Below, piece after piece: positions 21,611 through 32,647 of a stretch of 64,000 nucleotides of DNA. This DNA is from Pycnopodia helianthoides (taxonomy: Eukaryota > Echinodermata > Asteroidea > Forcipulatida > Asteriidae). The stretch spans positions 7,847,725 to 7,911,724 of the forward strand of contig CM063256.1 of the NCBI GenBank assembly GCA_032158295.1. Direction: 5' to 3'. The notes beneath the pieces were generated by a model that saw nothing but the letters and a program-made list of their open reading frames with translations, was not told the origin of the DNA and made no database searches. Numbering within the stretch: position 1 is the stretch's first letter; each line of letters starts with the position of its first letter. The translations under genes were made by a program, and so were the position numbers.

Positions 21611-22193
21611 ACAATGAGGGTGTAGGTGTGATTTCAAAATCGTCGGTTTTTGTTCCACTGGTCTGATGCTTCGTTGTAGTAAAACTATCTTGAAATGGAG
21701 GAGGAAGAAGGGAGTTATGATTTTCACAATATTTTCTTATATAGTTCTTCTGGTTGAAAATACAGAATTATCATTGTCACTTTTATAGTATGATTTCTAA
21801 TCGGTCGTTAAAAGTACGAGCTAGTCAACTCTTTTGTAGCTATAGGGTAAGGCGCCCTTTCTTTTGTAACATGCTGTCTCGCGCCATGTTGCGAAACGGA
21901 TTCCGCGTGTGGTACCCGGCAACGTGCAGTGCACAATGTCAGGCGAGAGAACCGCGCAACCAGACGCGCGTCATATCTTTTCGACTCCCAAAATGGCAGA
22001 CCATGCTGGGGGCAGACAGTGGCCGCGTGTGACGTCAGTGCAAGGGTGGAGCTCTGTTAGGGGCAAGGCAGCGATTTTAGGGCATGGATGCAAACGCTTT
22101 AGGTATCAGGCGTGACATAATAATAGTAGTATAGACCATATGCACATTACGTCATTTGAGTAGGACGCCCTCGGCGGCTTGAGGTCAAAGGAA
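21611..22193. other. Spacer with GC-rich patch 21890-22060
   Basis: CpG-rich sequence includes GCGAGAGAACCGCGCAACCA and a palindromic CRE in GTGACGTCAGTG near 22030. Frames here match no protein I know. Could be a CpG island. Confidence 0.4.
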
Positions 22194-22202
22194 GGTTACT
22201 CC

Positions 22203-22418
22203 TAGCCTGAACATCTGACGTCACACTTCGAGGCTCGTGTTTTACGCCAGAGACCGGCTTCGAGCGTTTGGAGGAATCCTGACAAACGCACCTTTGACCT
22301 CGCATCCCATTGCGGTCCTGTGGATAAGGACAGGGGACCAGTCTAGCAGTGACCATCATTTTGATTAATAGACCGGTGCCTGTCCTTATTCTTGCGGATA
22401 AGGACAGGGGACAGTCTA
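22203..22418 (+). mobile_element. Family J element, copy 1, 9-bp target duplication
   Basis: The element runs from TAGCCTGAACATCTGACGTC to GGGGACAGTCTA and is flanked by GGTTACTCC at 22194-22202 and 22419-22427. It shares GCCAGAGACCGGCTT and CCTGACAAACGCACCTTTGA with copy 2. The two ends of the inner CCTGTCCTTAT ... ATAAGGACAGG are inverted. Confidence 0.9.
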
Positions 22419-22427
22419 GGTTACTCC

Positions 22428-23557
22428 TTACTCCGTGCGCGGCGCGTACTTAGATGTGCGTTTTCCATTGCCACGTCATCTTTTTACCTCTAAGATGGCG
22501 TCGTGATAAGGTCAGTGCATAAGGTCCATTGTTTCAATCCCTTTTGGCTCTGCGTTTTCACAGAGATTGGAACAGCATCTTATGTCCGTACACCTTGAGT
22601 ATACAGACAAGGTTGAGTACAACTAGAGCAGATACGACCATATTCATATTGCAACTGCAAACGTGTGGCGTATGTTAAAATAATCAACCGACTATTATAT
22701 ATCTATACATAGGGTTGGAAGTCAACGAGAGCGCACAGGGCGATCATTACAGGGCAATTTCTGATCAGAAAACCACAGGTTGTAATGATATACCCGTTGT
22801 ATAAGTACATGTATAGTGTCGCGAACCACAATGTCACTGATTTATATGGCTGGTAGAACATTGCTGTCTGATGGAGGAGTTCAACCACATTATCACGGCC
22901 TCTGTCCGTCTTCCATTGTGTAATCAGGCTCGGATATAAAATTGCGATTTTTGGCGTCCGTTTCTGAGAAAAAACAATCGTTGAAAATAATCGTCACAGG
23001 ATATTCTTCTGTAATTATCTCGGCTCGAATAGCAATTTATGGGACATGTTTTTTATCAATCTTTGTTTCTCGAGGACAGCACAGGGAAAAGAGAAAGAAA
23101 GAAAAATTGTTGTTCACGCACACTAAAACCTTGAATTTCACCCCAGAATGAACCTGTTTCGAAAGTGCTCGTGAACTGCACTTTTGTTCAACTTTCATAA
23201 TTTTGTGTGTGAAGAATTTAACGAGTATTTTAAGGCCTGAATTCAATCAAGCGAAAAACCACACGTGAAAAAAAAACACACACACACACAAAAAAACATG
23301 TGGGAAACAGTTTACATTAGTTTTGCTGAACTTTTTTAGCAGTCATGTATTGAGAGTAATTGGTTTTCATTTTCATATCATTAGCCTTGTAAATTAAGTT
23401 GTGCAGCCGGTGGTGAGTAGGACTGTCGGACGCACAGATTTGTTCGGCCTTTTTAAATAAGGCCTTTTTACGTCATGAGGTAAAAATGGAGATTGCACAA
23501 CAGAAAACGCGCTGCTGTGTACGCGCGGCGCGTTTTGGACTGCGCAAGGTGGGACCT
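22428..23557. other. Spacer, no gene seen
   Basis: Open frames near 22700-23250 show no family motif. A (CA)n run lies at about 23276-23290. GCGCGGCGCG near 23522 is a small CpG cluster. Confidence 0.4.
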
Positions 23558-23751
23558 GGGCCCAATTTCATGGAGCTGCTTAAGCACAACAAGTAGCTAT
23601 CAGCACAACAAAATGACGCTTAACAGAATAAAGTTACTGGCCGAACTACCATGTCACATGTACAACTTGTGACTGGTATCCTGCTGATTTCTGCTCAGCA
23701 GAAAATTGTTAAGCAATATTTTCTGCTTAAGCAGCTCTATGAAATTGGGTC
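23558..23751 (+). mobile_element. Family G element, copy 2 (complete)
   Basis: Starts GGGCCCAATTTCATGGAGCT and ends GCAGCTCTATGAAATTGGG, with good terminal inverted repeats. Internal AACAAAATGACGCTT and GACTGGTATCCTGCTGATTT are typical of G. Confidence 0.93.
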
Positions 23752-23753
23752 CT

Positions 23754-23925
23754 GGGCCCAATTGTATAGAGCTGCTTAAGCACGAAAAGAAGCTCAGCAC
23801 AACAAAATTTTGCTTACCGGACTGTGGTTACCAGTCATAATACCATGTCACATACATTGTATATACCATCTCTGACTGGTATCCTGCTAATTGTTTTGCT
23901 AGGCAATTGCGTTAAGACAATGTTA
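23754..23925 (+). mobile_element. Family G element, copy 3 (right end lost)
   Basis: Starts GGGCCCAATTGTATAGAGCT directly after copy 2 and runs through GACTGGTATCCTGCTAATT. The 3' inverted end is missing. Confidence 0.88.
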
Positions 23926-24234
23926 ATGGCACCTTGCACGATCTACATCGTATTCCCTGGATATGATTATGCACGGGTGTTTTTTTTGTGATTGGGGGGG
24001 GGGGGGGTGTTGTTGACCGTGGACCGTATGCTCAAATCTTTGTATGACAATTCTGTATTTTTGCAATTCCCTGACGGCCCCATGCAACTTGTATCCATTT
24101 AAATGTCTGAACATTTAAAACCACAAGGTCTAGTGCAGCATTATGTAAGTCTGCATTATCGTGAAATAAACCAAGATGTTAGATTGATGAAGTCATTACG
24201 TAACGGAAGAACATGCTTCTCCCAGGCGTTACCC

Positions 24235-24376
24235 TTTAAAACCACCTTGAGAAATGCTAAGCATAAAAAAGACTTGCTTAGCAGTTACATTTACCAGCCA
24301 AACTTGCATGTTTTTGAGTTGCTTGCATGCGACTGGTCCCCTGCTAATTTGACTAAGCAGGTTTCTTAAGCATTTT
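24235..24376 (+). mobile_element. Family G-like remnant, copy 4
   Basis: Diverged match: AATGCTAAGCATAAAAAAG, TTACCAGCCAAACTTGCATG, GACTGGTCCCCTGCTAATTT, TTAAGCA. Both termini are worn. Confidence 0.65.
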
Positions 24377-24636
24377 TTTCATATGTACATATTGGTCCCA
24401 GATGGCAATTTGCCAGGAACAATTGGATAAGGGTTGGACGCTAAGCAAATCTGTTTATACATTTTTAACCTAACACAGAAACAGAAAAATAACATTGAAC
24501 TTGATTATGATTGTTATAATTAATTAATGTCTGTAGATGTCAATCCACTCTGCTTGTAATATTGCGAGTTTTATTCCCTGACACTTTTTGTTGTTGTTGT
24601 GGCAATTAAAACAAAAATAAAAACAATACCAGCAAC

Positions 24637-24674
<38 letters not shown>

Positions 24675-24883
24675 CATGATAAAACAAGCCACAGCTGGTA
24701 GGCTAGTATAATTATGTGCATTTACAAAACCAGGGAAACCTGTTCAATTTGTTTTTGTACCTTTCGACTGAGGGTAACTCGTTCAAGCATGAACTAGTCA
24801 CCTCCAGTTTACCTCTTCACCTTTTTACCCCAAGATAATAAAATGCATAAAAAAAATAATAAAACAAACAAATAAGCAAAACA
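24377..24883. other. Spacer with 33-bp poly-A
   Basis: An uninterrupted A run spans about 24640-24672. No retrocopy is recognisable upstream of it. Confidence 0.6.
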
Positions 24884-25277
24884 TTAAAGGAACATTACAG
24901 AATCGGTAAGAAAAAACTTGTAAAATATACTTGTTGATCACAGATTTACATAAAACTTACACGGTCTAATGATGATGATAGTAGAAAACATCCCTTGAAA
25001 TATTTCTGTCTGAAATGCCATATTTGATGAGAAATGAATAAACTAATTTTCCGATTGGAGTTTATCGCTCAGTGAGCGTTTTATTCATTTGTTAAATCTA
25101 TTATGATTTCATGCAAATGTGTAATCGTTTTTTCACTGTTTTCTCGTGACCCAGATGGCCGATCGATCTCAAACTTCTACAGGTTTGTCAGTTTATGTAT
25201 ATGGTGGATTACATAAAGTGCTTACACTGCCAGCAACTGTTTTGTTAGCAAAAACCAATTCTGTAATGTTCCTTTAA
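24884..25277 (-). mobile_element. Family A element, copy 5
   Basis: TTAAAGGAACATTACAGAAT to CAATTCTGTAATGTTCCTTTAA, full length, reversed relative to copy 2. Confidence 0.93.
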
Positions 25278-26846
25278 AATACGATTATTTATACACAAAG
25301 GAACAGATGTTAAATAGTCCAGAAGTAAATTAACGCAACCAATTATTCGATCGTCGTTGTTCCAGGCCTATTAACATGACTGTGGAGAGTCAACTTTAGA
25401 ATGCATAATAATATGCACCGGTGATTTCAATTGTTTGTTCATAATTAATAGTTGTTTTCATGGGTGGTGAGGTGGTCTATTTTTACTGTTTGTGCGCCAT
25501 GCCACAAGGCAACCTTGGACCTTCAGTAAGCGCCCTGTCGGAATTGTAATGTGTTTAATATTTCAGATGAACTAAACTGCATAATCCGGTGAACTGTTTT
25601 TCTCCGTCTCTGAGGGAAACCTTTTTTTTATTTTTGAGGTTAAAGGTGCCATTACGTCACCTTTTTTTCCTTTTACGAAGAATTGGATACCTTAGGACGC
25701 TAGGTGGCAGTAGACTTTGGGGGTTAATCCATCAAACATATCACCCGTTCTGTTAATAATATTATATAGACTTGTTCGATTCCGTTTCAAGAGCTAGAGG
25801 TTTCACGAAATATTTTTATTTTGAGTCATGTTTTAAATTTGTTTTAAGCATTATATTCAAAACGTGCAAAAGCTGGATAACAGTACTGGTTTTAGGTTAA
25901 CAAAAAATGTAAGTTCCTGTTTTATTAAAATTGTATGATTGTAACTTTTTTGACTAAGCGTTTTGCAAGTGTAAAGTGTAATAAAATAAACAAAGTACAT
26001 AAATACCAAATGTTAGGGTTATTTAGTTAAAACTCTCCTTATCCAGAAAATAACACACCAACCTTTTTTTAGCCGCAAGTTCAATACCCAAACAACAAAT
26101 CATTGTACTCTATATACCATTGCGCTTTCAGTGAAAATAGTCTGGTGCCTTTATTGAAAATTAGTGGTAATCGGATACAGGGATTGTGAGAAACGTGACC
26201 GCTGCAGTAATGCTAATACCTCTTCCACAACACAACCATTTTTTGTTTCTGATGTCACGCCACATCACTCCACGCCTCAGTTTCCCCTTTATTCCTCAAC
26301 TCCCGCTGGTATTATAAGATGTAACCTTCGCTATCAGCCCTTCTTGGAAATCCCAGGCACGTACTATTTTGACATTGCCCAGGGGCCTTGAGCGTGACAC
26401 CTGTCAGCCCGCACGGTGATTGGTGCACGGTGCAAAGATTGTAAAATAATAATAATATAGCGTGTGTGTTATGGGGGATACATAGCCGTAACGCCACAGT
26501 GCTTTATGACCTGTGGTTTGGCAGGCTATCAAAATGCCATGTATAGGAAGGATCCTCTGCCGATAGTGAATAAACATCTCCAGAACTTATCCACTGCCAT
26601 AGTGGGTTCTGATAGATCCTGGTATAGAGATAGAGTTTGTTGACAAGGAAGTTGAGTCCATCGGTTGGAGACAAACATGCTCCCACCCGAACCTAAGAAC
26701 AATCAAAACCGAACATGTTTTACAAAGATTTGCTCGGATGCATAAAACGGATTTCCAGGTTTGTCGAAACTGAACACAAATAGATCCGTGTATAGGCCTA
26801 CAGGTATCAGTCTTTCAAGCTGGGAAAGTATACATTTCGACTATAC
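25278..26846. other. Spacer, no gene seen
   Basis: Unique-looking AT-rich sequence. A somewhat GC-richer part at 26220-26420 has 60-75 codon frames on both strands without a known motif. Confidence 0.45.
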
Positions 26847-27226
26847 TTAAAGGAACATTACAGAATTGGTTGTTGCTAACAAAACAGTTGCTGGCAGTGT
26901 AAGCACTTTATGTAATCCACCATATACATAAACTGACAAACCTGTAGAAGTTTGAGATCGATCGGCCATCTGGGTCACGAGAAAATAGTGAAAAACCGAT
27001 TACACATTTGCATGAAATCATGTAGGTTCAACAAATGAATAAAACGCTCACTGAGCGATAAACTCCAATCGGAAAATTAGTTTATTCATTTCTCATCAAA
27101 TATGGCATTTCAGACAGAAATAATTCAGGGGATGTTTTCTATCATCATCATTAGACCGTGTAAGTTTTATGTAAATCTGTGATCAAAAGTATATTTTACA
27201 ATTACCAATTCTGTAATGTTCCTTTA
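26847..27226 (+). mobile_element. Family A element, copy 6
   Basis: TTAAAGGAACATTACAGAAT to CTGTAATGTTCCTTTAG. The last TTAA base is mutated to G. A small deletion lies in the TCATCATCATTAG part. Confidence 0.92.
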
Positions 27227-28130
27227 GCATAATGAGTTCATTTCAATACACGTGCCAGCGCCAGTAACTATCACAATAGGGGGGAAAATGGTTCCTTTAT
27301 GAGTCTCATCAAAATAGATTGAAAGGAAAATTATGACTATAGGCCCTCATGTCACATAATTGTGACTCAAAGCGCTCACGACGAATCGTCTGTTTACAAA
27401 AGAGGTCACAGAGTCAAAGAGTCAAAGGTTGGCAGGCATAAAGTGGACAAATTCCTATACACAGGAGCTTGCCTGCCATGATATGCGCTTGTAGCATTCA
27501 ATAACTGATATAATAGCAACATCAAGAACTATCTTATACTTCAGTTCTATATAATTGACTGGTTAAGTTCTATGCCAAGAACTAAGTTTTATATCATTGA
27601 CTGGTTAAGTTCTATTTCAGGAACTATCTTGTTCTCAGGTTTGTATCATTGACTATTACTTCAAGAACTTTCTTATTCTTAAGTTCTATTTCATCAATTA
27701 TCTTAAAGTTCTGTCCCAAGAACTATCTTAAGTCCTATCCCAAGAAATATCTTAAGTTCGTAGGTTCTGAGGCCTCTCTGTTAAATTTCTATTGTGTTGA
27801 TGAAAAATGAACCATCCATATAATATACTATCTCCACGATTATTGGTACCACAAAGTTAAAAGATAAAACTGCAGTTGCCGGACCTCCACACCAATATCT
27901 CGGTGATTAAATGTTTTCATTATCATGTACACCCGCTTTAAGCAATGATAAGTTCGTTGTTCCTATGTACGATCTATGACAGCCCAGCTGATTTATCGAA
28001 GGAGGGCCTTCATCGGTCCCTCAGGGCATTAAGGAAGTTTCAGCTCGTATTGAAACCGCATATTGACCGGTTGCGTCTTGGAGCAGCTAGCTGTGCCACG
28101 GGGTAATATAAAGGGGCTATGATCATCGGT
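27227..28130. other. Spacer with degenerate AAGTTCTA repeats
   Basis: The Q motif (GTCAAAGGTTGGCAGGCATA) lies at about 27420-27439. From about 27500 to 27770, variants of TTAAGTTCTATCCCAAGAAC and ATCATTGACTGGTTAAG recur irregularly. No gene is seen. Confidence 0.6.
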
Positions 28131-28170
28131 GATGGCGCACCCGAGGGGATCCGTGGTGCCCTCACACTAT
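28131..28170 (+). repeat. Detached piece of the 28.5-kb array
   Basis: GATGGCGCACCCGAGGGGAT followed by CCGTGGTGCC matches GAGGGCACCCGAAGGATCCG in the array after 28519. The family C element between them separates the two. Confidence 0.65.
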
Positions 28171-28180
28171 TATGGTTTTA

Positions 28181-28495
28181 TTAAAGGTATTGTACACTTT
28201 TGGGAACAGCTCAAAATCAGTGTCCACATTTTGTGTGATTCAACATATGCATGAACGAACAAACCTGTGAGAGTTTGAGCTCAATTGGTCATCGAGGTTT
28301 ACGAGAAAATAGTGAAAAGAGTCCTTATATGTGTTTTCTGTCTTTTCAAACATCGAGTTTCTCAGAAACGATAGCCTTTTAGGCAGAAATATTTGAAGGA
28401 ACCCTTTCCCCATTACTTACTTTAAATCATGTAATGTGTGAATCTGTGAGCATTTGTGTTTATCGATCTTACCAATAGTGTACAGGGCCTTAAAG
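28181..28495 (-). mobile_element. Family C element, copy 3
   Basis: Starts TTAAAGGTATTGTACACTTT and ends AGTGTACAGGGCCTTAAAG. The CG-alternating centre is lost (CATCGAGTTTCTCAGAAACG). Confidence 0.9.
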
Positions 28496-28518
28496 AGAAA
28501 GGATACTGATTACAGTTT

Positions 28519-29080
28519 GTGGCCACTAGACGGCAATCTTGTTGCCACTCCAGTAAACTACTTTAATAACTGATATGCATGTATGAGTGAGGGCACCCGA
28601 AGGATCCGTGGCTTCACCACTACTATCTCGATTATACCATGAATGTCATGTGGCCAGTGGACGACATGTTGCCACTCTAATAAAATATTATCACTGATAT
28701 GAATATGGGTGTACAATTACAAAGGATCTATGGCTTTCCCCACTATCAGGATTATATCGACTAGATTGTGGCCAGTGGACGACATGTTGCCACTCCTTAA
28801 AAACTGTTTTCACTGATATTATGGGCCCAGTTTCATGGCTCTGCTTACTGTCTGTCAGCAAAGAATCGGCACTTACGGAAGCAGGGAATACTGCGCTTAC
28901 GTCAAGAGTCATTTCACGGGTTTATCAGGGAATTTTTGCTTGTGCGCGTGCGTAGATATTCGGCGCTTGCACATCACAGTAAGCGGAGAATGGTGATCGC
29001 AAGCGCAGAATTCGGCGGTCAGCAGAAATTGCAATTACTTTACAACGAGTGGACGACATGTTACCGCTCCCTAAGTATTG
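28519..29080 (+). repeat. Degenerate tandem array of about 120 bp, interrupted
   Basis: GTGGCCASTRGACG...TTGCCACTC units start at 28519, 28650 and 28768. A fourth partial unit (GTGGACGACATGTTACCGC) begins near 29048, after family R element 1. Each unit also has a CACTGATAT block. Confidence 0.8.
28822..29035 (+). mobile_element. Family R element, copy 1
   Basis: Starts TGGGCCCAGTTTCATGGCTC, with CGCTTACG and GCGCAGAATTCGGCGGTCAG inside. It resembles family G only at its first bases (GGGCCCA.TTTCATGG). It splits the surrounding tandem array. Confidence 0.7.
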
Positions 29081-30193
29081 CAATGCGTGGAGTGAAAACA
29101 ATACTCTCGATTGCTTAAATTTGTTTACTGCGAACAAAATAAGTACAATATTGAACGTGCATGAAGAATGATATTCCCAACAAAATATAAACAATGACCC
29201 ATTGTTTTCACAAAAACACAATCACCACATTTTGGTGAGAGATTTCACTGATTGATGAATGATGGGGATGAATCTTTTCCTCAAAAAGAAAAAAATCAAA
29301 ACCAGGAACTTTTATCGCTAAGATTAAATTACCTTGAGAAGTAGTAGGTCTCCTTGAAGGTGTTTTGATACAGGCGTGCTGGAATAAGTCACGTGTCCAC
29401 TCGGCCTTTTAATGCCATGCGTTCTCGAGGTGATTGGGAAAAATGCCCATGGGGGGGAGGGTAGGCCTAGTGTTTTAAACTCGGTCGGTTCAATCACCAA
29501 TTTTACCCGATTCGCTCGAAAGGTCGTTCCTCCTCATTCCAACTGATTGGATGGGGGATAGCTTTAGTGTTACTACGGGCTGCAGGGCTAATACACAATT
29601 CAAAATGTCCTCCGAAGTGTGTGTGCTTTTTCTCTGGAGATCGTTTGAATTTGTGTTTTGTATTGAATATTTTCAAAGATAGCTTGAATTCTCTCGGTCA
29701 TCCTCCTAGCTAATGGAAATCAACTCATTCGCAGCAGCAGAAAGGCTCACATCTCTGCTCCCTTTTTTTTTTTTTACAAAAGTAAATCGTCTAAATTGCC
29801 AATCTTTTGTTTCTCTATTCTTCTTCTAATAAGGTGTTGGATCTTGATATATCGCGCCGTTTACCTTGGCTTCCCCCCCCCCCATCACGCCGGAGAAACG
29901 TGTCCAGGATGACAGGTATGTACCAATAAATAACAATGTGCTTATGTACCCGCAAATAAACACCGTGGGTAATGTCAATAAATACCTCTTATCTGGGAGA
30001 AAAAAAGGGAAAAAAATCCATTTCTGGGGGTACTCTGTTAATCCATCATAGCTGTTAATCATTTTACGCGTCCTCGCTCGGTGGTTTGGTAGAAGAGCAT
30101 GTCGCCAATTGGAGTTCCATGTATTTAAAAAAAATAAAAACAATTGCACAATATTATTGTATAGATTTTATGTTGTTTTTTACTAGACCACGG
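29081..30193. other. Spacer, no gene seen
   Basis: Poly-C at about 29873-29884 and poly-T near 29763. Frames of up to 107 codons near 29830-30149 (minus) show no family motif. Confidence 0.45.
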
Positions 30194-30752
30194 TTAAAGG
30201 GTGTGTACATTGTTAGTAAGGTTGAAAATATAAATGTTCACAGATTTGCGATTTGCACATAACGAACCAGGGCCCAATTTCATGGAGTTGCTTAAGCACA
30301 AAAATTAGCTAAGCACAAACAAATTATGCTTACCAGAATAAGGTTACCAGCCAAAATACCACCTCACCTGTACAATTTGTGACTGGTATCCCGCTCATTT
30401 CTGCTTAGCAGAAAATTGTTCAGCAACATTTTCTGCTTAAGCAGCTATATGAAATTGGGCCGTGGTGTGAAGATGGTCGTAGTGGAAAACTTCCCTTGAA
30501 AGAGTTTTGCTTGAAATGCTATAGTTTTAAGGAAATGAGCCAAACAATTGGTCTTTATCGCTGGTGTCCAAAACCCGATGTTTAGTGGAAAACAGTGAAA
30601 ACACATAACGGAGGTTTCCCACTGTTTTCTCATGACTCCGAAGACCGATTGAGCTTAACATTTCACAGGTTTGTTCTTGTTTTATGTTGGGTCGCATAAA
30701 GTGCGGATACTCCTAGTCTTTGACAATCACCAATGTTGTACATGTGCTTTAA
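30194..30752 (-). mobile_element. Family E element, copy 2, interrupted by G5
   Basis: Starts TTAAAGGGTGTGTACATTG and ends CAATGTTGTACATGTGCTTTAA. The E sequence breaks at 30270 and resumes at about 30462. Confidence 0.92.
30271..30461 (+). mobile_element. Family G element, copy 5, nested in E2
   Basis: Full-length G from GGCCCAATTTCATGGAGTTG to GCAGCTATATGAAATTGGGC, inside the E element. G was therefore active after E2 inserted. Confidence 0.95.
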
Positions 30753-31258
30753 CCATGAATAAATATCCGTTTTACAAATTATCCCATAAATCATTTTCGA
30801 AAATGACGTCATACTGAGCCCCCCCCCCCCTCGGAGCAGTTTCATTTCGCTTCAGTGCATACACAGCAACGCGGAACTGTAATGTGATAATACTGGAAAG
30901 CTGGTGGAGCAATTAAATGTGGTTTCGTTGTTGTTTTTTGGCTGTTCAAGTCCTAGTCAAATTCCTTAACTTCCCAACTCTTTGAAATCGAGCTATCTAA
31001 AAATAACAGTGTTCGGAATAATGGTTGTTGCGTAATGGACTGGTTGCTGCCGCGATGGTGATGTTCGTAATGCATTGGGTGGAGTTAACATACATGTGTT
31101 ATCATTCTAATGGCATAGTGGGGACAGACTATTTTATCCCTGCCTGCCTCGGTCTGGTCACATTGATGTGAGTGGGGGAGTCGTGGTAGCTACGTCATTA
31201 TTGGCCTCATTGAGGTGCTTGCTTCAAACTGACCCTTTTTAACTAAGTTTATAAAGAG
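30753..31258. other. Spacer with H motif
   Basis: Poly-C at about 30821-30830. H motif at 31127-31162: CAGACTATTTTATCCC then TGCCTCGGTCTGGTCACAT. No gene is seen. Confidence 0.45.
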
Positions 31259-31396
31259 ACAAGGGACCCGGTTTCCAAAGAGATAACTGTGTATCAATCC
31301 TAATTGCTAAGCAAAGTGTGATGCCACAATACAAATCACTATGATGATATGGACAACTCATCTTAAGATTGGTCTTTTATAGTACTTTGTGAAATC
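31259..31396. repeat. Weak K-like inverted-repeat remnant
   Basis: The ends AAGGGACCCGGTTTC and GTACTTTGTGAAATCGAGTCC resemble the family K termini, but the inside is worn. Confidence 0.4.
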
Positions 31397-31459
31397 GAGT
31401 CCCAGGCGACCTTCCATCCTACACATGTCCATTGTCTTATATTCAACTTAGAGTTAACT

Positions 31460-31620
31460 CAGGCTGGAATTACACGGAGGCCATGGCCTCTGTTGCCCTG
31501 GTCTGGGCCTTGGTGCCCCCATCAAAAGTTTCCCATAGACTTGACAATTTTCCAATGGAAGTGCCCCTTTGCAAAATGGAAATGGCCTTGCTCTCTCAAA
31601 GATAAAATTTCAGGCCTGTC
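31460..31620 (-). mobile_element. Family L element, copy 2
   Basis: Starts CAGGCTGGAATTACACGGAG and ends AAATTTCAGGCCTG, the reverse orientation of copy 1. Shares GGCCATGGCCTC and AGGGCAAGGCC equivalents. Confidence 0.9.
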
Positions 31621-31763
31621 AAAAACCCAGTGAAGAGTCGGTTTGAACACCACCTTGCTCGACGCTCTAATCTGCATAATATTTTCGCAGTACATTTTGT
31701 AAGCCACCATTTTGGTATTTAGACTGTGCAAGTCTCGCGACTATTAGGAGCTATAGCACCCGT

Positions 31764-31990
31764 TAACCTTCTTGGTGTCTGACCATTCAATACCATTCAA
31801 GTGGTTTTGAATGATAGATCAACTATGCCAGCCTGCAATATGATACCATGAGGGAATGCATGCACACAGTACACAGTTAGTTCTGTGCACAGTTGTGTCA
31901 CCGTACACAACCTCGGCAGTCGATTGGTTTCAAATGGTTGGTCAGCTCACTGGAAAATGTTGCCAAGAGTCACTGACAGTAGGAGGGTTA
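31764..31990 (+). mobile_element. Family M element, copy 1
   Basis: Starts TTAACCTTCTTGGTGTCTGA and ends AGTAGGAGGGTTAGA. About 85-90% like 43377-43607. The TTAA-CCC terminus suggests a piggyBac-type nonautonomous element (inference). Confidence 0.88.
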
Positions 31991-32647
31991 GAGTGGGTAA
32001 TTTACAGCAATGGACATGTGTGTGAGAACGAAGTTTCCCCAAAATGTTCAAACACCGTGACACTTGTACGGTAAATTTATGAATTTGTTAGTCTCTCTTC
32101 AAGATATTGTTTCAAACTCGGTGCAGGTCGCGAAAGCCTAGACGTGCATTGGTCGTTTTTAATTGTTGCCGTTGGGGTGGAAGTATTACAGTCGAAGTGT
32201 TTCTGATCCTGCGAGGCATAAGTGACAGGATGCGCCCGCCTTGAGCCGGAGGCTACGTCTTTATTGATAGAGCAACGACCTGACGTACACACACAGCCGA
32301 TATGAAGAAAGAAGAAGATAATTTGCCCACGGCAACTTCATAAACTTAAACCGTTTCATCTTTGTATCATAGATGTCAATTTCATATTCCGTTTTTTTCC
32401 ACATCACTGGTTGTCAAGATCTTGATACCACATGCACATAATACAATCACTGGTTACCGCACGTTATGGTTTGAGGTGGTGTAACTTTTTGTCTGGGTCT
32501 TCTTCGGGTACGTTGGACAGCTCTGCACGATTTGGTTGATCCATGTGGTGAAGGTATAGCGCCTGTGATATTGATAATTTACGTGCACCTTTTAGCCCCT
32601 GTGGCCTTTTGAAAATAACGATACGGGGCCGAGGGAAGACACCTCCT
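31991..32647. other. Spacer, no gene seen
   Basis: No repeat, RNA or coding family is recognised in this segment. Confidence 0.45.

Noticed and set aside
24601..24672. Processed retrocopy ending in a 33-bp A run
   Set aside because: No gene-like sequence or polyadenylation context precedes the run, and no flanking duplication was seen.
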